From Betaproteobacteria bacterium (GTDB lineage Bacteria; Pseudomonadota; Gammaproteobacteria; Burkholderiales; JACQAP01): 49,326 nucleotides of DNA. Made by a program: the position numbers and the translations under genes. The first letter of the stretch is position 1. Each line of letters opens with the position of its first letter. Shown piece by piece: positions 26,052 through 35,162 of this stretch. The notes under the pieces are model-generated. The model was not told where the DNA came from and ran no database searches. It saw only the letters and a program-made list of their open reading frames with translations. The stretch lies in the NCBI GenBank assembly GCA_025351455.1, contig JANXVW010000264.1, forward strand, positions 1 to 49,326, written 5' to 3'.

Positions 26052-27743
26052 TCATGGACGCACATCGAAGGCATCGATTACGGTATAGGACCCCGCGCTG
26101 GTCACCACGATCTTCAGCTTGTGCGTGCCGGCGGGCAGCCCGTCGGTTCTGAAGATGGTGGTCTGGTAGGCCTCGGTTCCCACGGCCAGCGTTCCCGGGG
26201 GCGCCGGCGCCAGATACGTATCGACGTGTTTCACCAGGACGTCATCCAGGAATATGTCCGCGGACCCGGTGCTGAGCTTGCGGCAACCGATCCAGCTCAC
26301 CGACGTTCCGCTGAACGTGAAGGTGACGTTCGCGCCCGCTTTGGCGGATTCGGCTACGGCTCCTTCGCTCCAGGCTCGGTTGATGTTCGGCCAGATCCAG
26401 TCACCGGGACTGTAGACGACCGCGGGATCTTTTTCCTGATAGCGTCTTCCCGGCGTCGTCACGTCGAACGCGTCCACCACGACCTGGGCACTCGTCGACA
26501 GCGGATTTTTAAGGCCCGTTGCCTCGACCGTCAGCGTATGGATCGCATCCGTCAGTCCGGTTGCCGTGAACACGACGTCCTGGATTTTGTTCGTGGGGAA
26601 ATACGTGTCGACTAAAGTGGCTGCGCCGCCGTCCACCGTTACGCTGGCGATGCCGCCGCTGGGGCCGCGATAGCCGCTCCAGCTGATCGCCGTGCCCCTG
26701 AATGTCAACACGGCTTTTGCGCCTGGCGTCGCGGACGTGCGCGCGCCGCCGACCGGCGGATCGGGAACAGTGGCAGCTCCGCCGCCACTCCAGGCGATGC
26801 TGGAATCTGCCTGGGCCCAAACGCCGGTGAAGGCTACGTCCGGATCCGTTTCCTGCAAATGCGACACCACGGGTGCCGGCACGTCAAAGGCATCCACCAC
26901 GACGGCGTTTCCAAGCGACTCCGCGTTTCTGTGGTCGGCGACCTCGATCGTCAGTACATGGCGGCCCGCGCTCAGGCCGTTCACCGTGAAGGCGGGCGTG
27001 TGAATTTCTTCCGTCCGCGCGAACAGATCCACCTCGGATACCAATACACCGTCCACTTTGACGATGCCGATGCCGCTGCTGCCGTTGCGATTGCCGATCC
27101 ACGTGACGGAAGTTCCGGTAAAGGTGAACGAGGCAATCGCCCCCGGCACTGTGGATTGCACAGCCGTTCCGCCGCTCCACGCAAAATAGTACGGGCTGAG
27201 CTGCGTCCATGCGCCGCTGAAACTCACCGCGGGATCTGTTTCCTCGACGCGCCCCGCGACCGGGGGTTGCGTCGTATTTTCCACGATGACGGAGACCAGC
27301 ACGGAGGTCACCACCGTGCCAGCGATGTCGCGCGCGCTGGCCGTGAGCGTATGCGGGCCGTCGCTCGCGGTGGTCGTATCCCATGCCGCCGAGTACGGCG
27401 CGTCCGTATCTTCTGTGCCGAAGTTCGCGCCATCCACCTGGAACTGGACACCGGCCGCTGCGACGCCGCCCGTTACCGCAGCCGTCACATCGACGCTGCC
27501 CGAAACAATCGCCCCGGCTGCGGGCGAAGTGATGCTGACCGCCAGCGGCGCGGGGTTACCGCCGCCGGTCGGGGGAGCGGGCTCGTCACCGCCTTTGCCC
27601 CCGCCGCAGGAAACCAGCGTGCCCGCAATCAGCAAAGCTGCGAGGCCCGGCAGCCTCTGCGCGAGGGCCGGGTGCCGGCTCCTGCCCTGGTTGGGAGGGC
27701 ACCGGCCGATGGCAGTACAGACTGCCTGCAGGAATTTCCACAT
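26052..27743 (-). CDS. Lipoprotein with Ig-like domain and three tandem beta-sandwich repeats
   Basis: A 563-residue protein. It has an N-terminal signal with lipobox L-V-S-C (Cys46), a Gly/Pro-rich linker, a bacterial Ig-like domain (~67-155) and three homologous ~125-residue units at ~166-288, ~296-428 and ~436-561. Each unit opens like E-E-T-D-P-A-V, has a T-F-(T/S)-G-T-(S/A)-(V/I) strand followed by W, and closes with (V/I)-D-A-F-D-V. The units look like carbohydrate-binding-type jelly rolls. An outer-membrane protein that holds or positions the EPS is a reasonable guess. The true start could lie downstream of 27743, because the first ~30 residues are unusual for a signal. Confidence 0.8.
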   Translation of the reverse strand: MWKFLQAVCTAIGRCPPNQGRSRHPALAQRLPGLAALLIAGTLVSCGGGKGGDEPAPPTGGGNPAPLAVSITSPAAGAIVSGSVDVTAAVTGGVAAAGVQFQVDGANFGTEDTDAPYSAAWDTTTASDGPHTLTASARDIAGTVVTSVLVSVIVENTTQPPVAGRVEETDPAVSFSGAWTQLSPYYFAWSGGTAVQSTVPGAIASFTFTGTSVTWIGNRNGSSGIGIVKVDGVLVSEVDLFARTEEIHTPAFTVNGLSAGRHVLTIEVADHRNAESLGNAVVVDAFDVPAPVVSHLQETDPDVAFTGVWAQADSSIAWSGGGAATVPDPPVGGARTSATPGAKAVLTFRGTAISWSGYRGPSGGIASVTVDGGAATLVDTYFPTNKIQDVVFTATGLTDAIHTLTVEATGLKNPLSTSAQVVVDAFDVTTPGRRYQEKDPAVVYSPGDWIWPNINRAWSEGAVAESAKAGANVTFTFSGTSVSWIGCRKLSTGSADIFLDDVLVKHVDTYLAPAPPGTLAVGTEAYQTTIFRTDGLPAGTHKLKIVVTSAGSYTVIDAFDVRP

Positions 27744-27789
27744 GGTTTACCCCTTTTGTGGGAGCGGCACGCGTTCCGGAACGGCTCAG

Positions 27790-28875
27790 CTAACGGCCGC
27801 CCGAGGCAACTTCGGCCGGCGGCATTTCGTTTTGCGCCGGCGCCCCCGCCGCAAGCTTCGCGACATACCAGTCGAGCGCGCGCACCAGCCCCTCGTTCAG
27901 CGTCCGGACGGGCCGATAACCGAGAAGTCGACGTGCCTTGCCGATATCGGCCCGCGACAGGCGCACGTCGCCGGCACGGAACTCGCGGTACACGGGACGC
28001 AGATCGCGCAGATGGGGAAAACGCGGCTCGAGCAGCGAGCGGAGCGTTTCGAACAACTCGTTGAGCGTGCTGCCTTCGCCGACTGCGACGTTGTACACCT
28101 GGTCGACCGCATCGGGGTCGCCGGCTGTGGCGGCCAGCAAGTTGGCCTGGACCACGTTGTCGACGTAGCAGAAATCACGCACGGTTTCCCCATCGCCGTT
28201 GATGAAAAGCGGATCGTTGCGGATCATCGCGGCGATCCACACCGGGATGACCGCCGCGTAGGCGCCGCCAGGATCCTGGCGCGGCCCAAAGACGTTGAAG
28301 TAGCGCAGGCCGATGGTTTCGAGCCCATAGCAGCGTGCGAAGACCCCGGCATACAACTCGTTCACGTATTTGGTCAATCCGTATGGCGACAGCGGCTTGC
28401 CGATTTCGGACTCCTTTTTCGCATGCGCGGGATCGTCGCCGTAGGTGGCGCTCGATCCTGCGTAAACGAAGCGCAATACACCCGCCCCGTGCGCGGCGGT
28501 CAGCATGTTGAGGAAGCCCGCAATGTTGGTATCGTTGGCGTCGATCGGATTGGCGATCGACTGCGGCACGCTGCTCAGTGCGGCCTGGTGCAACACCAGT
28601 TCCACGGATCGGCATGCCAGGCGACAGGTCGCCAGCGAGCGGATGTCTCCCTCGATGAATTGAAAGTTTCTCCACTGTCTTTCACCGACGGCGTCCCTCA
28701 CCTGGGCGAGGTTATCGCCGCTTCCCGAGGAGAAATTATCCAGCCCGACCACACGCTGGCCCAGGACGAGCAGGCGTTCGAGTAAATGGGAGCCGATAAA
28801 TCCCGCCACACCAGTAACCAGCCAGGTTTGTGGACGACTCCGCAGGTGATCCTGGGTTTCTTCGTACATATCCAT
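27790..28875 (-). CDS. wbpP: UDP-N-acetylglucosamine/UDP-sugar 4-epimerase (WbpP/TviC-like)
   Basis: A 361-residue extended SDR that matches WbpP of Pseudomonas from end to end as I remember it. It has [52 protein letters not shown] (Tyr-xxx-Lys) and R-D-F-C-Y-V-D-N. WbpP-type enzymes interconvert UDP-GlcNAc and UDP-GalNAc or their uronic acids. The serine stretch before T-Y-G reads G-S-S-A where I recall three serines in WbpP. It sits between epsG/GT4 and the repeat lipoprotein in the EPS run. Confidence 0.87.
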   Translation of the reverse strand: MDMYEETQDHLRSRPQTWLVTGVAGFIGSHLLERLLVLGQRVVGLDNFSSGSGDNLAQVRDAVGERQWRNFQFIEGDIRSLATCRLACRSVELVLHQAALSSVPQSIANPIDANDTNIAGFLNMLTAAHGAGVLRFVYAGSSATYGDDPAHAKKESEIGKPLSPYGLTKYVNELYAGVFARCYGLETIGLRYFNVFGPRQDPGGAYAAVIPVWIAAMIRNDPLFINGDGETVRDFCYVDNVVQANLLAATAGDPDAVDQVYNVAVGEGSTLNELFETLRSLLEPRFPHLRDLRPVYREFRAGDVRLSRADIGKARRLLGYRPVRTLNEGLVRALDWYVAKLAAGAPAQNEMPPAEVASGGR

Positions 28876-28977
28876 GTCCGCCCCTATTCCTTTTCCAAGC
28901 GCAAGGCACCAGTCTCGGCTGCCAGCATGTCGTGCCTCTACCCGCCCCCATGGTCCGGATGGATGTCTGCGGCGCCG

Positions 28978-30129
28978 TCATCGAAACACTGCGGCTGCGG
29001 CAGGGGCGCGATTTGCGCAAAGGTTCGCAAGCAGTTGTTCATAGCGATCCACCATCGCTTTTTCCGAGAACATCGCTTCGACCCGCGCGCGCGCCAGGTT
29101 GCCCATGCGTTTGCGCTGCGCGGGATCGGTCAGTCGCGCCAGACGATCGACGAGCGCGCCGGTATCGCCGACCGGGAACAGATAGCCGTCTTCACCCGGC
29201 CGGATCATTTCCGCGGCACCGCCGACATCGGAATGCACAAACGGCTTGCCCATGGCCATCGCCTCGATCGCCGCCAGGGAAAAAGCTTCCGTCAGGCTGC
29301 ACAACACCATGGCGTCGCACATCGCAACATAGGGTCGGACGTCGCGCTGGAATCCCGTGATCACGATGTCGTCCGCGACCTTGCGCTCACGCGCGCGGGC
29401 CTCGATGGCTTCGCGCTGGCCTCCATCGCCTATCATCAGAACGCGGGCCCGGATGCCCATGCCGCGCAAAAGCGCAAGCGCGTCGACCAGTTGCACATGG
29501 TTCTTTTCCGGGGAGAGTCGCGCCGATATGCCGATTACGAAATCCGCTTCGGAAAACCCGAGCGCGTTGCGCAACCGCGCGCGGTCCGCCGGGCCCGACC
29601 GGTCGCGGAACGCCTCGGTGTCGACGCCGTTGTAGATCATCTCGTTGCGACGCGAGAACACACCCCGCAGAAGCCAGCGCCGCCTTTGCTTTTCACAGAC
29701 GAAGACCGAGCACTCCGCAGTCCAGAAGAACAGGCGGTAGAGCACCATCTGGAGCTGCTCTTTTGCTCCGATCAGGGTCGAGTGATACGTGACAACCAGC
29801 GGCACGCGCCGGCCCGAAAGTCGCAGCGCGAGCCAGGAATACATCAGCGCATAGGGATTGGCGGCCACGATCACGGATGGCCCGATGCGGGCGATGTGCG
29901 CCCTGAGACGCGCCAGCGCGCGCAAGTCCAGATACCGGGTGGCGCCGAGGCAATGCACCGTTTCCGCTTCGCCCGACCGGATGCTGTCGATCAGGCTGGG
30001 CTGTGCGTCCTTGACAGGGACCATGTGGCACTCATGGCCGCGCGCGACCAGGCCATTCAAGACGGTTACCGCGTGGCGCTCGGCCCCGCCAGGAGTGAGC
30101 GACCCCGTGACAAAAATCGCGCGCAGCAT
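28978..30129 (-). CDS. GT4 family glycosyltransferase
   Basis: I chose ATG 30129, directly before the GT strand L-R-A-I-F-V-T-G-S-L-T-P-G-G-A-E-R-H. The frame is open further upstream but runs into epsG sequence read in another frame. The 383-residue GT-B protein has I-S-A-R-L-S-P-E-K-N-H and the EX7E motif T-E-A-F-S-L-A-A-I-E-A-M-A-M-G-K-P. It likely adds a sugar to the EPS unit. The ribosome site is weak. It follows epsG by 103 bp. Confidence 0.87.
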   Translation of the reverse strand: MLRAIFVTGSLTPGGAERHAVTVLNGLVARGHECHMVPVKDAQPSLIDSIRSGEAETVHCLGATRYLDLRALARLRAHIARIGPSVIVAANPYALMYSWLALRLSGRRVPLVVTYHSTLIGAKEQLQMVLYRLFFWTAECSVFVCEKQRRRWLLRGVFSRRNEMIYNGVDTEAFRDRSGPADRARLRNALGFSEADFVIGISARLSPEKNHVQLVDALALLRGMGIRARVLMIGDGGQREAIEARARERKVADDIVITGFQRDVRPYVAMCDAMVLCSLTEAFSLAAIEAMAMGKPFVHSDVGGAAEMIRPGEDGYLFPVGDTGALVDRLARLTDPAQRKRMGNLARARVEAMFSEKAMVDRYEQLLANLCANRAPAAAAVFR

Positions 30130-30232
30130 GGCGTCGCTCAAATTCTCAGTCCGGTGGACATCCCGGTTGCCGCGCATCGAATGCGTCGGACGAACGAAAT
30201 GGCGCCGCCGGCAGGCCGGCGATCGGCCGGGT

Positions 30233-31123
30233 TCAAAACGAGTTGAAAACGGTCCCGACGATATGAGCGCCCATGTCGCCCAATTCGCGGATGACGGTCT
30301 TGGTATCGGCAAGGCGGGTGGTGTCCTTGCGTGCCACCACCAAGGCGTTGCCGGCCCGGAAAGCCACTGCCTGCGCATCCGCGTAAGCCCGCGCCGGCGC
30401 GGTATCGATGAGAATGACATCGAACTCGGTGCGCAATTCGTGCAGCAGAACGCCCAACCCCAGGCCCGCCAGCAATTCCTGCGGGTTCGGGGGTCGCGCG
30501 CCGGCGGGCAACAGCGAAAGCGCGCCGAACTCCGGAACCGAAGCAATCGCACTACGGCCCGCGCGTCCGGAGAGCACCGCGGACAAGCCGACGCGATCGG
30601 AAATATTGAAAATCTGATGCTGGCGCGGATTGCGCAGGTCAGCGTCGATCAGAAGCGTGCGTTCGCCAAGCTGCGAGAAAGCGACGGCCAGGTTGGCGGC
30701 GACATAGCTGCGCCCTTCGCCGGCGCCCGGACTGACGATCGCAAGAACCCGGTGCTTGACCCCGGCCCTGGACCAGCGGATCAGTAACTGGGTCCGCAGT
30801 CCGCGCAATTCTTCGGCGCGCGGGTTGAACGGATCCTGCGCGATGACGAGTTCGTCACTGAAGCTGTCCTTGCCGGGAAGCAGATGCGGAAGGTTGTATT
30901 GCTTCGCGATGGCGCCATGCAGGTCATCGATATTGATCAGGCCCAGGCGAAGCGCGGCGTCGCCGAATCTCAAGCCCTCCATGTGCTGCAGTTGCATCAC
31001 CCGCTGGATGTCTGCAGCGTCGAGCCGGCCTTCCTCCGCGAGGATGCTTCCGATCCGGCGGTCGCCTCGCACGAGGGAGACGCTGGATCCTTCGATAGGC
31101 AGAACATTTTCCTGGGGAGTCAT
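30233..31123 (-). CDS. epsG: Chain-length determinant tyrosine kinase EpsG
   Basis: A 296-residue BY-kinase-type ATPase. The N-terminal ~90 residues (G-S-I-L-A-E-E-G-R-L, F-G-D-A-A-L-R-L-G-L-I) form a MshEN-like domain. The kinase part has a P-loop S-P-G-A-G-E-G-R-S (Arg where most BY-kinases have Lys), Walker A' L-L-I-D-A-D-L-R-N-P-R-Q-H and Walker B F-D-V-I-L-I-D-T-A-P. The EpsG family pairs with EpsF to control EPS length at the inner membrane. No tyrosine cluster is visible at the C-terminus (G-T-V-F-N-S-F). GAGGA lies 7 bp before the start. The gene begins 9 bp after epsF. Confidence 0.9.
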   Translation of the reverse strand: MTPQENVLPIEGSSVSLVRGDRRIGSILAEEGRLDAADIQRVMQLQHMEGLRFGDAALRLGLINIDDLHGAIAKQYNLPHLLPGKDSFSDELVIAQDPFNPRAEELRGLRTQLLIRWSRAGVKHRVLAIVSPGAGEGRSYVAANLAVAFSQLGERTLLIDADLRNPRQHQIFNISDRVGLSAVLSGRAGRSAIASVPEFGALSLLPAGARPPNPQELLAGLGLGVLLHELRTEFDVILIDTAPARAYADAQAVAFRAGNALVVARKDTTRLADTKTVIRELGDMGAHIVGTVFNSF

Positions 31124-31132
31124 GGATTTTCC

Positions 31133-32560
31133 TCAGCCCGGATTGGGCAATCGGGGACGGTTGCTGCCGGACCAGCCAAGCAGGCGTTGCGCAGCGGGCG
31201 CGCGCTCGTTGAGCACGGCAAGCAGCGGCACTTCCAGTTCGAGATCGTTGCGTGAGCGCACCCTGCGGTCGAGCAGTTCCAGCAGCATGACCATTGCGAT
31301 GCCGAGGATCGTTCCGACGACCACCGACAGCGCGATGTTCAGGAAAATCTTGGGGCGCGAATGTTTGCGTGGCACGGCCGCCGGATTCAGCACCAGGACA
31401 CTGGTCTGGTTGACGCGGCTGTCGACCTGGCTGCTGACGGAGCGCTGCATGGCCGTGTCGTAGGCCCGTTCGGCAGACTCCACGTTGCGCCTGAGCACCG
31501 TCAGCTCGTTGCGACCTTCCTTGAGCGCGAGGACGCGCGCACGCTGTGCGTCCATGGCTTTGCGGGTTTGCGCTTCGCGCTGGCGGCTCTGCTGCGCGGA
31601 GCCCGCGATACCGGCCACGATTTTTTTCATTTCCGCGTCGAGTTTGTCGCGCAGGCTCCGGTTTTCGGCCACCTGACGCTGGTATTGCGGATAGTTGACG
31701 CCGTAGTTGGCGCTCAGATCCTGCAGTCTCGCTTCACCGTGCAGCAAATCCTCCTTCAGGCGCTGGATGAACGGATTGCCGAGAATTTCCGGTATTTTGT
31801 CCGGGGACTCGCCCCGGTTCGCAAAGGTATGCGCCTGCTCCTCCCGGGATTTCCATTCGAACGTCTGTTCCTGCGCCCTGCCCACCTGCTCCGAAAGCAC
31901 CGCCAGTCGCGTGCTCTCGATGTCGCCGCGTTCATCGGGCGAGACGATTCCCTGGCGCTGGTGATAGTCGGTGAGCTTGGCCTGGGCCTCTTCGAGATGG
32001 GATCGCAGGGTTTTGAGCTGTTCGTCGAACCACGCGGCCGCCTTCTGGGTCGGCTCCACGCGCAACTCTAGCGTCGTATCGATATAGGCCTTGGCGAAGC
32101 CGTTGGCGATATCCGCCGACAAGCGCGGTTCGCGAGATGAATAGCTGACCCGGATTACGCTGCTTTGGGAGGTATCGACCTTGACGTTATCCAGCAGCCC
32201 TTCGATCAGCTTGTCTTCGATCGACCCGCCATTTTTGCCCGCTTCCTCGACCGCTTTCTGCGCCATCGGCCGTTGCGCAAGTTGCAAATCCCGCACCACC
32301 TTGCGCGCCACTTTCTCGCTGGTGATGATATCCAGTTGTGTCTGCAGGTAACTCGCCCTCTCCTGCGGCAAAACGAGCGGACGCAATACACTGTTGAGCG
32401 ACTGCTCCTCCTTCGCGTCGACCAGTAACGAGACCGTCGCCGTGTAGGATTTTGGAAGGAGGAAACTGACTGCCGCCGCGACAATGACGGTGACTGACAG
32501 GAGCAGCACAAACGCGCCCGCACGCGCGCGCAACGCCGAGAGGAACTGGTAGAGGTTCAT
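31133..32560 (-). CDS. epsF: Chain-length determinant protein EpsF (Wzz-type)
   Basis: A 475-residue inner-membrane protein. One membrane helix is near residue 15-35 (F-V-L-L-L-S-V-T-V-I-V-A-A-A-V) and a second near 410-430 (I-F-L-N-I-A-L-S-V-V-V-G-T-I-L-G). Between them lies a long periplasmic coiled coil (~180-390). The order and length match the EpsF/Wzz family of methanolan-type loci. It acts with EpsG in polymer length control and export. It lies between epsE and epsG. Confidence 0.92.
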   Translation of the reverse strand: MNLYQFLSALRARAGAFVLLLSVTVIVAAAVSFLLPKSYTATVSLLVDAKEEQSLNSVLRPLVLPQERASYLQTQLDIITSEKVARKVVRDLQLAQRPMAQKAVEEAGKNGGSIEDKLIEGLLDNVKVDTSQSSVIRVSYSSREPRLSADIANGFAKAYIDTTLELRVEPTQKAAAWFDEQLKTLRSHLEEAQAKLTDYHQRQGIVSPDERGDIESTRLAVLSEQVGRAQEQTFEWKSREEQAHTFANRGESPDKIPEILGNPFIQRLKEDLLHGEARLQDLSANYGVNYPQYQRQVAENRSLRDKLDAEMKKIVAGIAGSAQQSRQREAQTRKAMDAQRARVLALKEGRNELTVLRRNVESAERAYDTAMQRSVSSQVDSRVNQTSVLVLNPAAVPRKHSRPKIFLNIALSVVVGTILGIAMVMLLELLDRRVRSRNDLELEVPLLAVLNERAPAAQRLLGWSGSNRPRLPNPG

Positions 32561-32597
32561 ATGGTTACCGGATGTGCTTTGCTGTCGGTTGGACTGG

Positions 32598-33464
32598 CTA
32601 GAACAGGCTTTCCTTCACATAGATCACATCGCCGGGCCGCACGGGCTCGAAGAGCTTCGCTTCGATCTTGCGCACGCCCCCGCCGGTCTGGCGGCGGTGA
32701 ATCGTGAGGCCGCGATCGCTGCCGCGCGGCGTGAGCCCGCCTCCCAGCGTCAGCGCGTGCATGACAATCATATCGGGCTCCAGCCGGTAGACTCCCGCGC
32801 GCTGGACTTCTCCGTAGATGTAAAAAACGGGTGCATGCTGGACAAAAATCATGTCGCCGTTCTGGATCTCGATATTGGTGGACATGTCGCCCTTGGCGAT
32901 CATCTCCGCGATGTTGATCTCCCGCTTGTTCTCCAATCCTTTGCGGTTGCTCACCACGGTGACCGTGTCGGCCCCATCGGGACTGATGCCCCCGGCGAGC
33001 GCCACGATGTCAGTGATCGTCAGGCTGGCATCATCCAGCGCATAGCGCCCGGGGCGTGCAACGTTGCCAAGAACCGATACCTGCCGGCTGCGTACCTGGA
33101 TTACCGCGACGTTTACCTGAGGATTGTTCATGAAGTGCCCCTGCTTGAGTTGCGCCGCGATACGGCTTCCCGCATCCGCCGGGGTCTGCCCGGCAAGCGC
33201 AATCTCTCCGAGCAGCGGAAATACGATCGTCCCGCGCTCCGAGATTCGCACCTCGGTATTGAGATCCGGATTCTGGAATACGGTCACGCGTATGGTGTCG
33301 CCGACGCCGAGCGTCTCGCGCGAAGCAGCATCCGCCCCGATTGCGAACGCAAACAAGACAGCAGCGGCCAGCGCGGCGATCCATCGCGATGCTGGCCGGG
33401 CCGCGTTTGTGGCAAATAAACATCGGGGTCCTGTATGCCGTGCCAACTGGCTCTCGATTGTCAT
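32598..33464 (-). CDS. epsE: Polysaccharide export outer-membrane protein EpsE (Wza/OPX family)
   Basis: I chose ATG 33464: an AAGGA site lies 7 bp upstream, whereas the in-frame ATG at 33479 has none. A signal peptide (W-I-A-A-L-A-A-A-V-L-F-A-F-A) ends near G-A-D-A. The mature protein has the Poly_export motif L-G-V-G-D-T-I-R-V-T-V-F and two SLBB-type beta-grasp repeats (V-S-V-L-G-N-V-A-R-P-G-R-Y; I-Y-G-E-V-Q-R-A-G-V-Y-R-L). It forms the outer-membrane/periplasmic export channel. There is no lipobox Cys at the signal cleavage site, unlike classic Wza. Confidence 0.91.
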   Translation of the reverse strand: MTIESQLARHTGPRCLFATNAARPASRWIAALAAAVLFAFAIGADAASRETLGVGDTIRVTVFQNPDLNTEVRISERGTIVFPLLGEIALAGQTPADAGSRIAAQLKQGHFMNNPQVNVAVIQVRSRQVSVLGNVARPGRYALDDASLTITDIVALAGGISPDGADTVTVVSNRKGLENKREINIAEMIAKGDMSTNIEIQNGDMIFVQHAPVFYIYGEVQRAGVYRLEPDMIVMHALTLGGGLTPRGSDRGLTIHRRQTGGGVRKIEAKLFEPVRPGDVIYVKESLF

Positions 33465-33492
33465 GTCCTGTCCTTCCATTTGGGAGAAGTGC

Positions 33493-34422
33493 CTACCTCA
33501 ATCTGGTGAGATCGCTTGTGTCGCGCGCCACGCCCGGGTCCGCGGTACGAAGGGGCGTCCGCGCGGCGACTTGCGTCACCGTTGCCGGGCGGACAGTCTC
33601 GGTGCCGTCGTGGCCGGCCTTCGCCTTTTCGCGCAACTTTTCGACTGCCGCCTGGACCAATTCGAGGCGCCTGTGGTTGAGAAGATATTTGGCGATCGCG
33701 GGTCCGGCCTGCTTCTCGCTGAGCGGAGCCTCGGTAACCTGCTCGAGGCGCAACACCGAAGCGCCGAGCGCATTGGGAAACATGGCGATCTGGCCATCGT
33801 GCATCACGAAGAGCCGCTGCAGGATATTCATCGGGATCTGTTCCGCGGTCCTGCTGGACACGGCCGCTTCGAAGGAAAGCTTCCGGGAATCGAGCCATCG
33901 CACGACCTCGGCGAGGTCTTTCGCCCCTGCCACCACATCCTGCAACGCGCCGAGTTGGGCCGGCGCGACGACAACCACCAGCTCAAGCACGCGATAGAGC
34001 CGGCGTTGCCCGAATAGCGCCGGATTCTCTGCGTAGAATTTGCCGATTTCCCGCGGACTCGCCTGCGGCGCGGAAGGAACGGTCCGCTCAACATAGGCCT
34101 GCGCGAGGATCTGCCGCCTTGCGCCTTCGATCGCCTGCGCGACTTGAGCGTCGCGATCCAGCCTGCTTTGCACCGCCTCCTGCGCCAGCAACTCCTGGTC
34201 GGCCGCCCGCACCGGGGCAGGCACGGCAGGCCGCGCAGACGGCGTGCGCATTACGCTTTCGTCTTGTGCCTGGTCGCCTCTCAATCGCGCCGCCGAAACT
34301 GTCTCGCTGCCGGACTGCGCGCCGATCCGGCTGAAGGGTTTACCGATGTCGGGCTTGCCACACGAACACAGGGCCAATGCGACGGCCGTCCACAGGGTAA
34401 GGACGCGAAGTTTTTTGACCAT
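33493..34422 (-). CDS. epsD: EpsD-family lipoprotein (peptidyl-prolyl isomerase-like)
   Basis: The product has a lipoprotein signal (L-T-L-W-T-A-V-A-L-A-L-C-S-C) and a SurA-type N-terminal domain (A-Q-A-I-E-G-A-R-R-Q-I-L-A-Q-A-Y). A PPIase-like region follows (F-Y-A-E-N-P-A-L-F, L-G-A-S-V-L-R-L), the arrangement of the EpsD family. It lies directly upstream of epsE, as in methanolan-type clusters. The likely role is assembly of the export machinery in the periplasm. The start may instead be the ATG at 34443; neither has a clear ribosome site. Confidence 0.85.
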   Translation of the reverse strand: MVKKLRVLTLWTAVALALCSCGKPDIGKPFSRIGAQSGSETVSAARLRGDQAQDESVMRTPSARPAVPAPVRAADQELLAQEAVQSRLDRDAQVAQAIEGARRQILAQAYVERTVPSAPQASPREIGKFYAENPALFGQRRLYRVLELVVVVAPAQLGALQDVVAGAKDLAEVVRWLDSRKLSFEAAVSSRTAEQIPMNILQRLFVMHDGQIAMFPNALGASVLRLEQVTEAPLSEKQAGPAIAKYLLNHRRLELVQAAVEKLREKAKAGHDGTETVRPATVTQVAARTPLRTADPGVARDTSDLTRLR

Positions 34423-34551
34423 GGCTGGGTTTGCGCGATGCATATCGTCGTGCGATTTTGGCAGTGGTTGAAACCGTTCGATCGGATGGAGCCGTGCCGT
34501 ACAAATGCGATCCAATACTAAAGGTGCGATGTTTATCGGTGACCTTCTGAC

Positions 34552-34569
34552 ATGGTCCGAACGGACCAT
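34552..34569. promoter_or_regulatory. Perfect 8-bp-arm palindrome upstream of epsD
   Basis: ATGGTCCG-AA-CGGACCAT lies between the PEP-CTERM gene stop and epsD, centred about 138 bp upstream of the epsD start. An imperfect copy at 9774-9791 is centred about 143 bp upstream of the minus-strand acyltransferase start at 9639. The matching position suggests an operator. A transcript hairpin ending the PEP-CTERM message is the alternative, but no T-run follows it. Confidence 0.4.
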
Positions 34570-34622
34570 CCGTCTCCTGTTTGACTGTTTTCGACCGCCT
34601 GTCCCGGCGCGGCTGCGGCCCC

Positions 34623-35162
34623 TCAGTCCGCGAACGAACCGCGCTTGCGCCTGGCCATGAACGCCACGACGACCACGCCGCAAAGCAGCGTCATCCAGTC
34701 GGTGGGTTCAGGCATGTTGGCGGACGCAAACAGGAATCGCGCATCGGCAGGCGAACGCGATGCGCCGGACCGGGATGCAAAAAGTTCGTCGGCAACAGCA
34801 AGCGCGGACAAATCGCCGAAGGCGCCATTCATCGCGGATAACTCTCCCAGCAACGATGGGGTGGCATTCACCCCGGCGAGCCGCTTCGGCATCGTTTCGG
34901 CGACATTGGAAAGTTCGGAAAAGGTACCGGCACGCACGCGGCCGGTCGCATCGCCCGCCGGCCGCAAGGTCTGCCCTGCGTCCGACAGGTTGACGATTTC
35001 CGCAAATGAATACGAAGCCGAAATACCGGATGTGAAGCGGGGACTGGGGTTCGCTGGCTCGGCAACTGCGGCATCGGTGATCTCGCCGGCCGCTTCGGCG
35101 CGGGCCAATCCCAGCGCGCCCATCACTGCGGCAACCATCAACAGTTTTTTCAGGGTGTTCAT
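34623..35162 (-). CDS. PEP-CTERM sorting-signal protein
   Basis: A 179-residue secreted protein with a clean N-terminal signal peptide (L-L-M-V-A-A-V-M-G-A-L-G-L-A-R-A). The C-terminal tripartite signal is M-P-E-P-T-D-W (Pro-Glu-Pro motif), then a hydrophobic helix (L-L-C-G-V-V-V-V-A-F-M), then basic A-R-R-K-R. An exosortase would cut at the PEP motif. The middle is Ser/Ala-rich and unrecognised. The start has GGAGGA upstream. Its place between epsA and epsD suggests co-export with the EPS. No exosortase gene is in the window. Confidence 0.88.
   Translation of the reverse strand: MNTLKKLLMVAAVMGALGLARAEAAGEITDAAVAEPANPSPRFTSGISASYSFAEIVNLSDAGQTLRPAGDATGRVRAGTFSELSNVAETMPKRLAGVNATPSLLGELSAMNGAFGDLSALAVADELFASRSGASRSPADARFLFASANMPEPTDWMTLLCGVVVVAFMARRKRGSFAD

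Noticed and set aside
23918..26152. Long plus-strand open frame opposite the asparagine synthase-like gene
   Set aside because: It is antisense to a protein with all catalytic motifs; no domain is visible in the translation.
34455..34475. Sigma54-type promoter before epsD (TTGGCAG region)
   Set aside because: The TGGCA-like element is not followed by TTGC at the right distance, and it is on the wrong strand for epsD.
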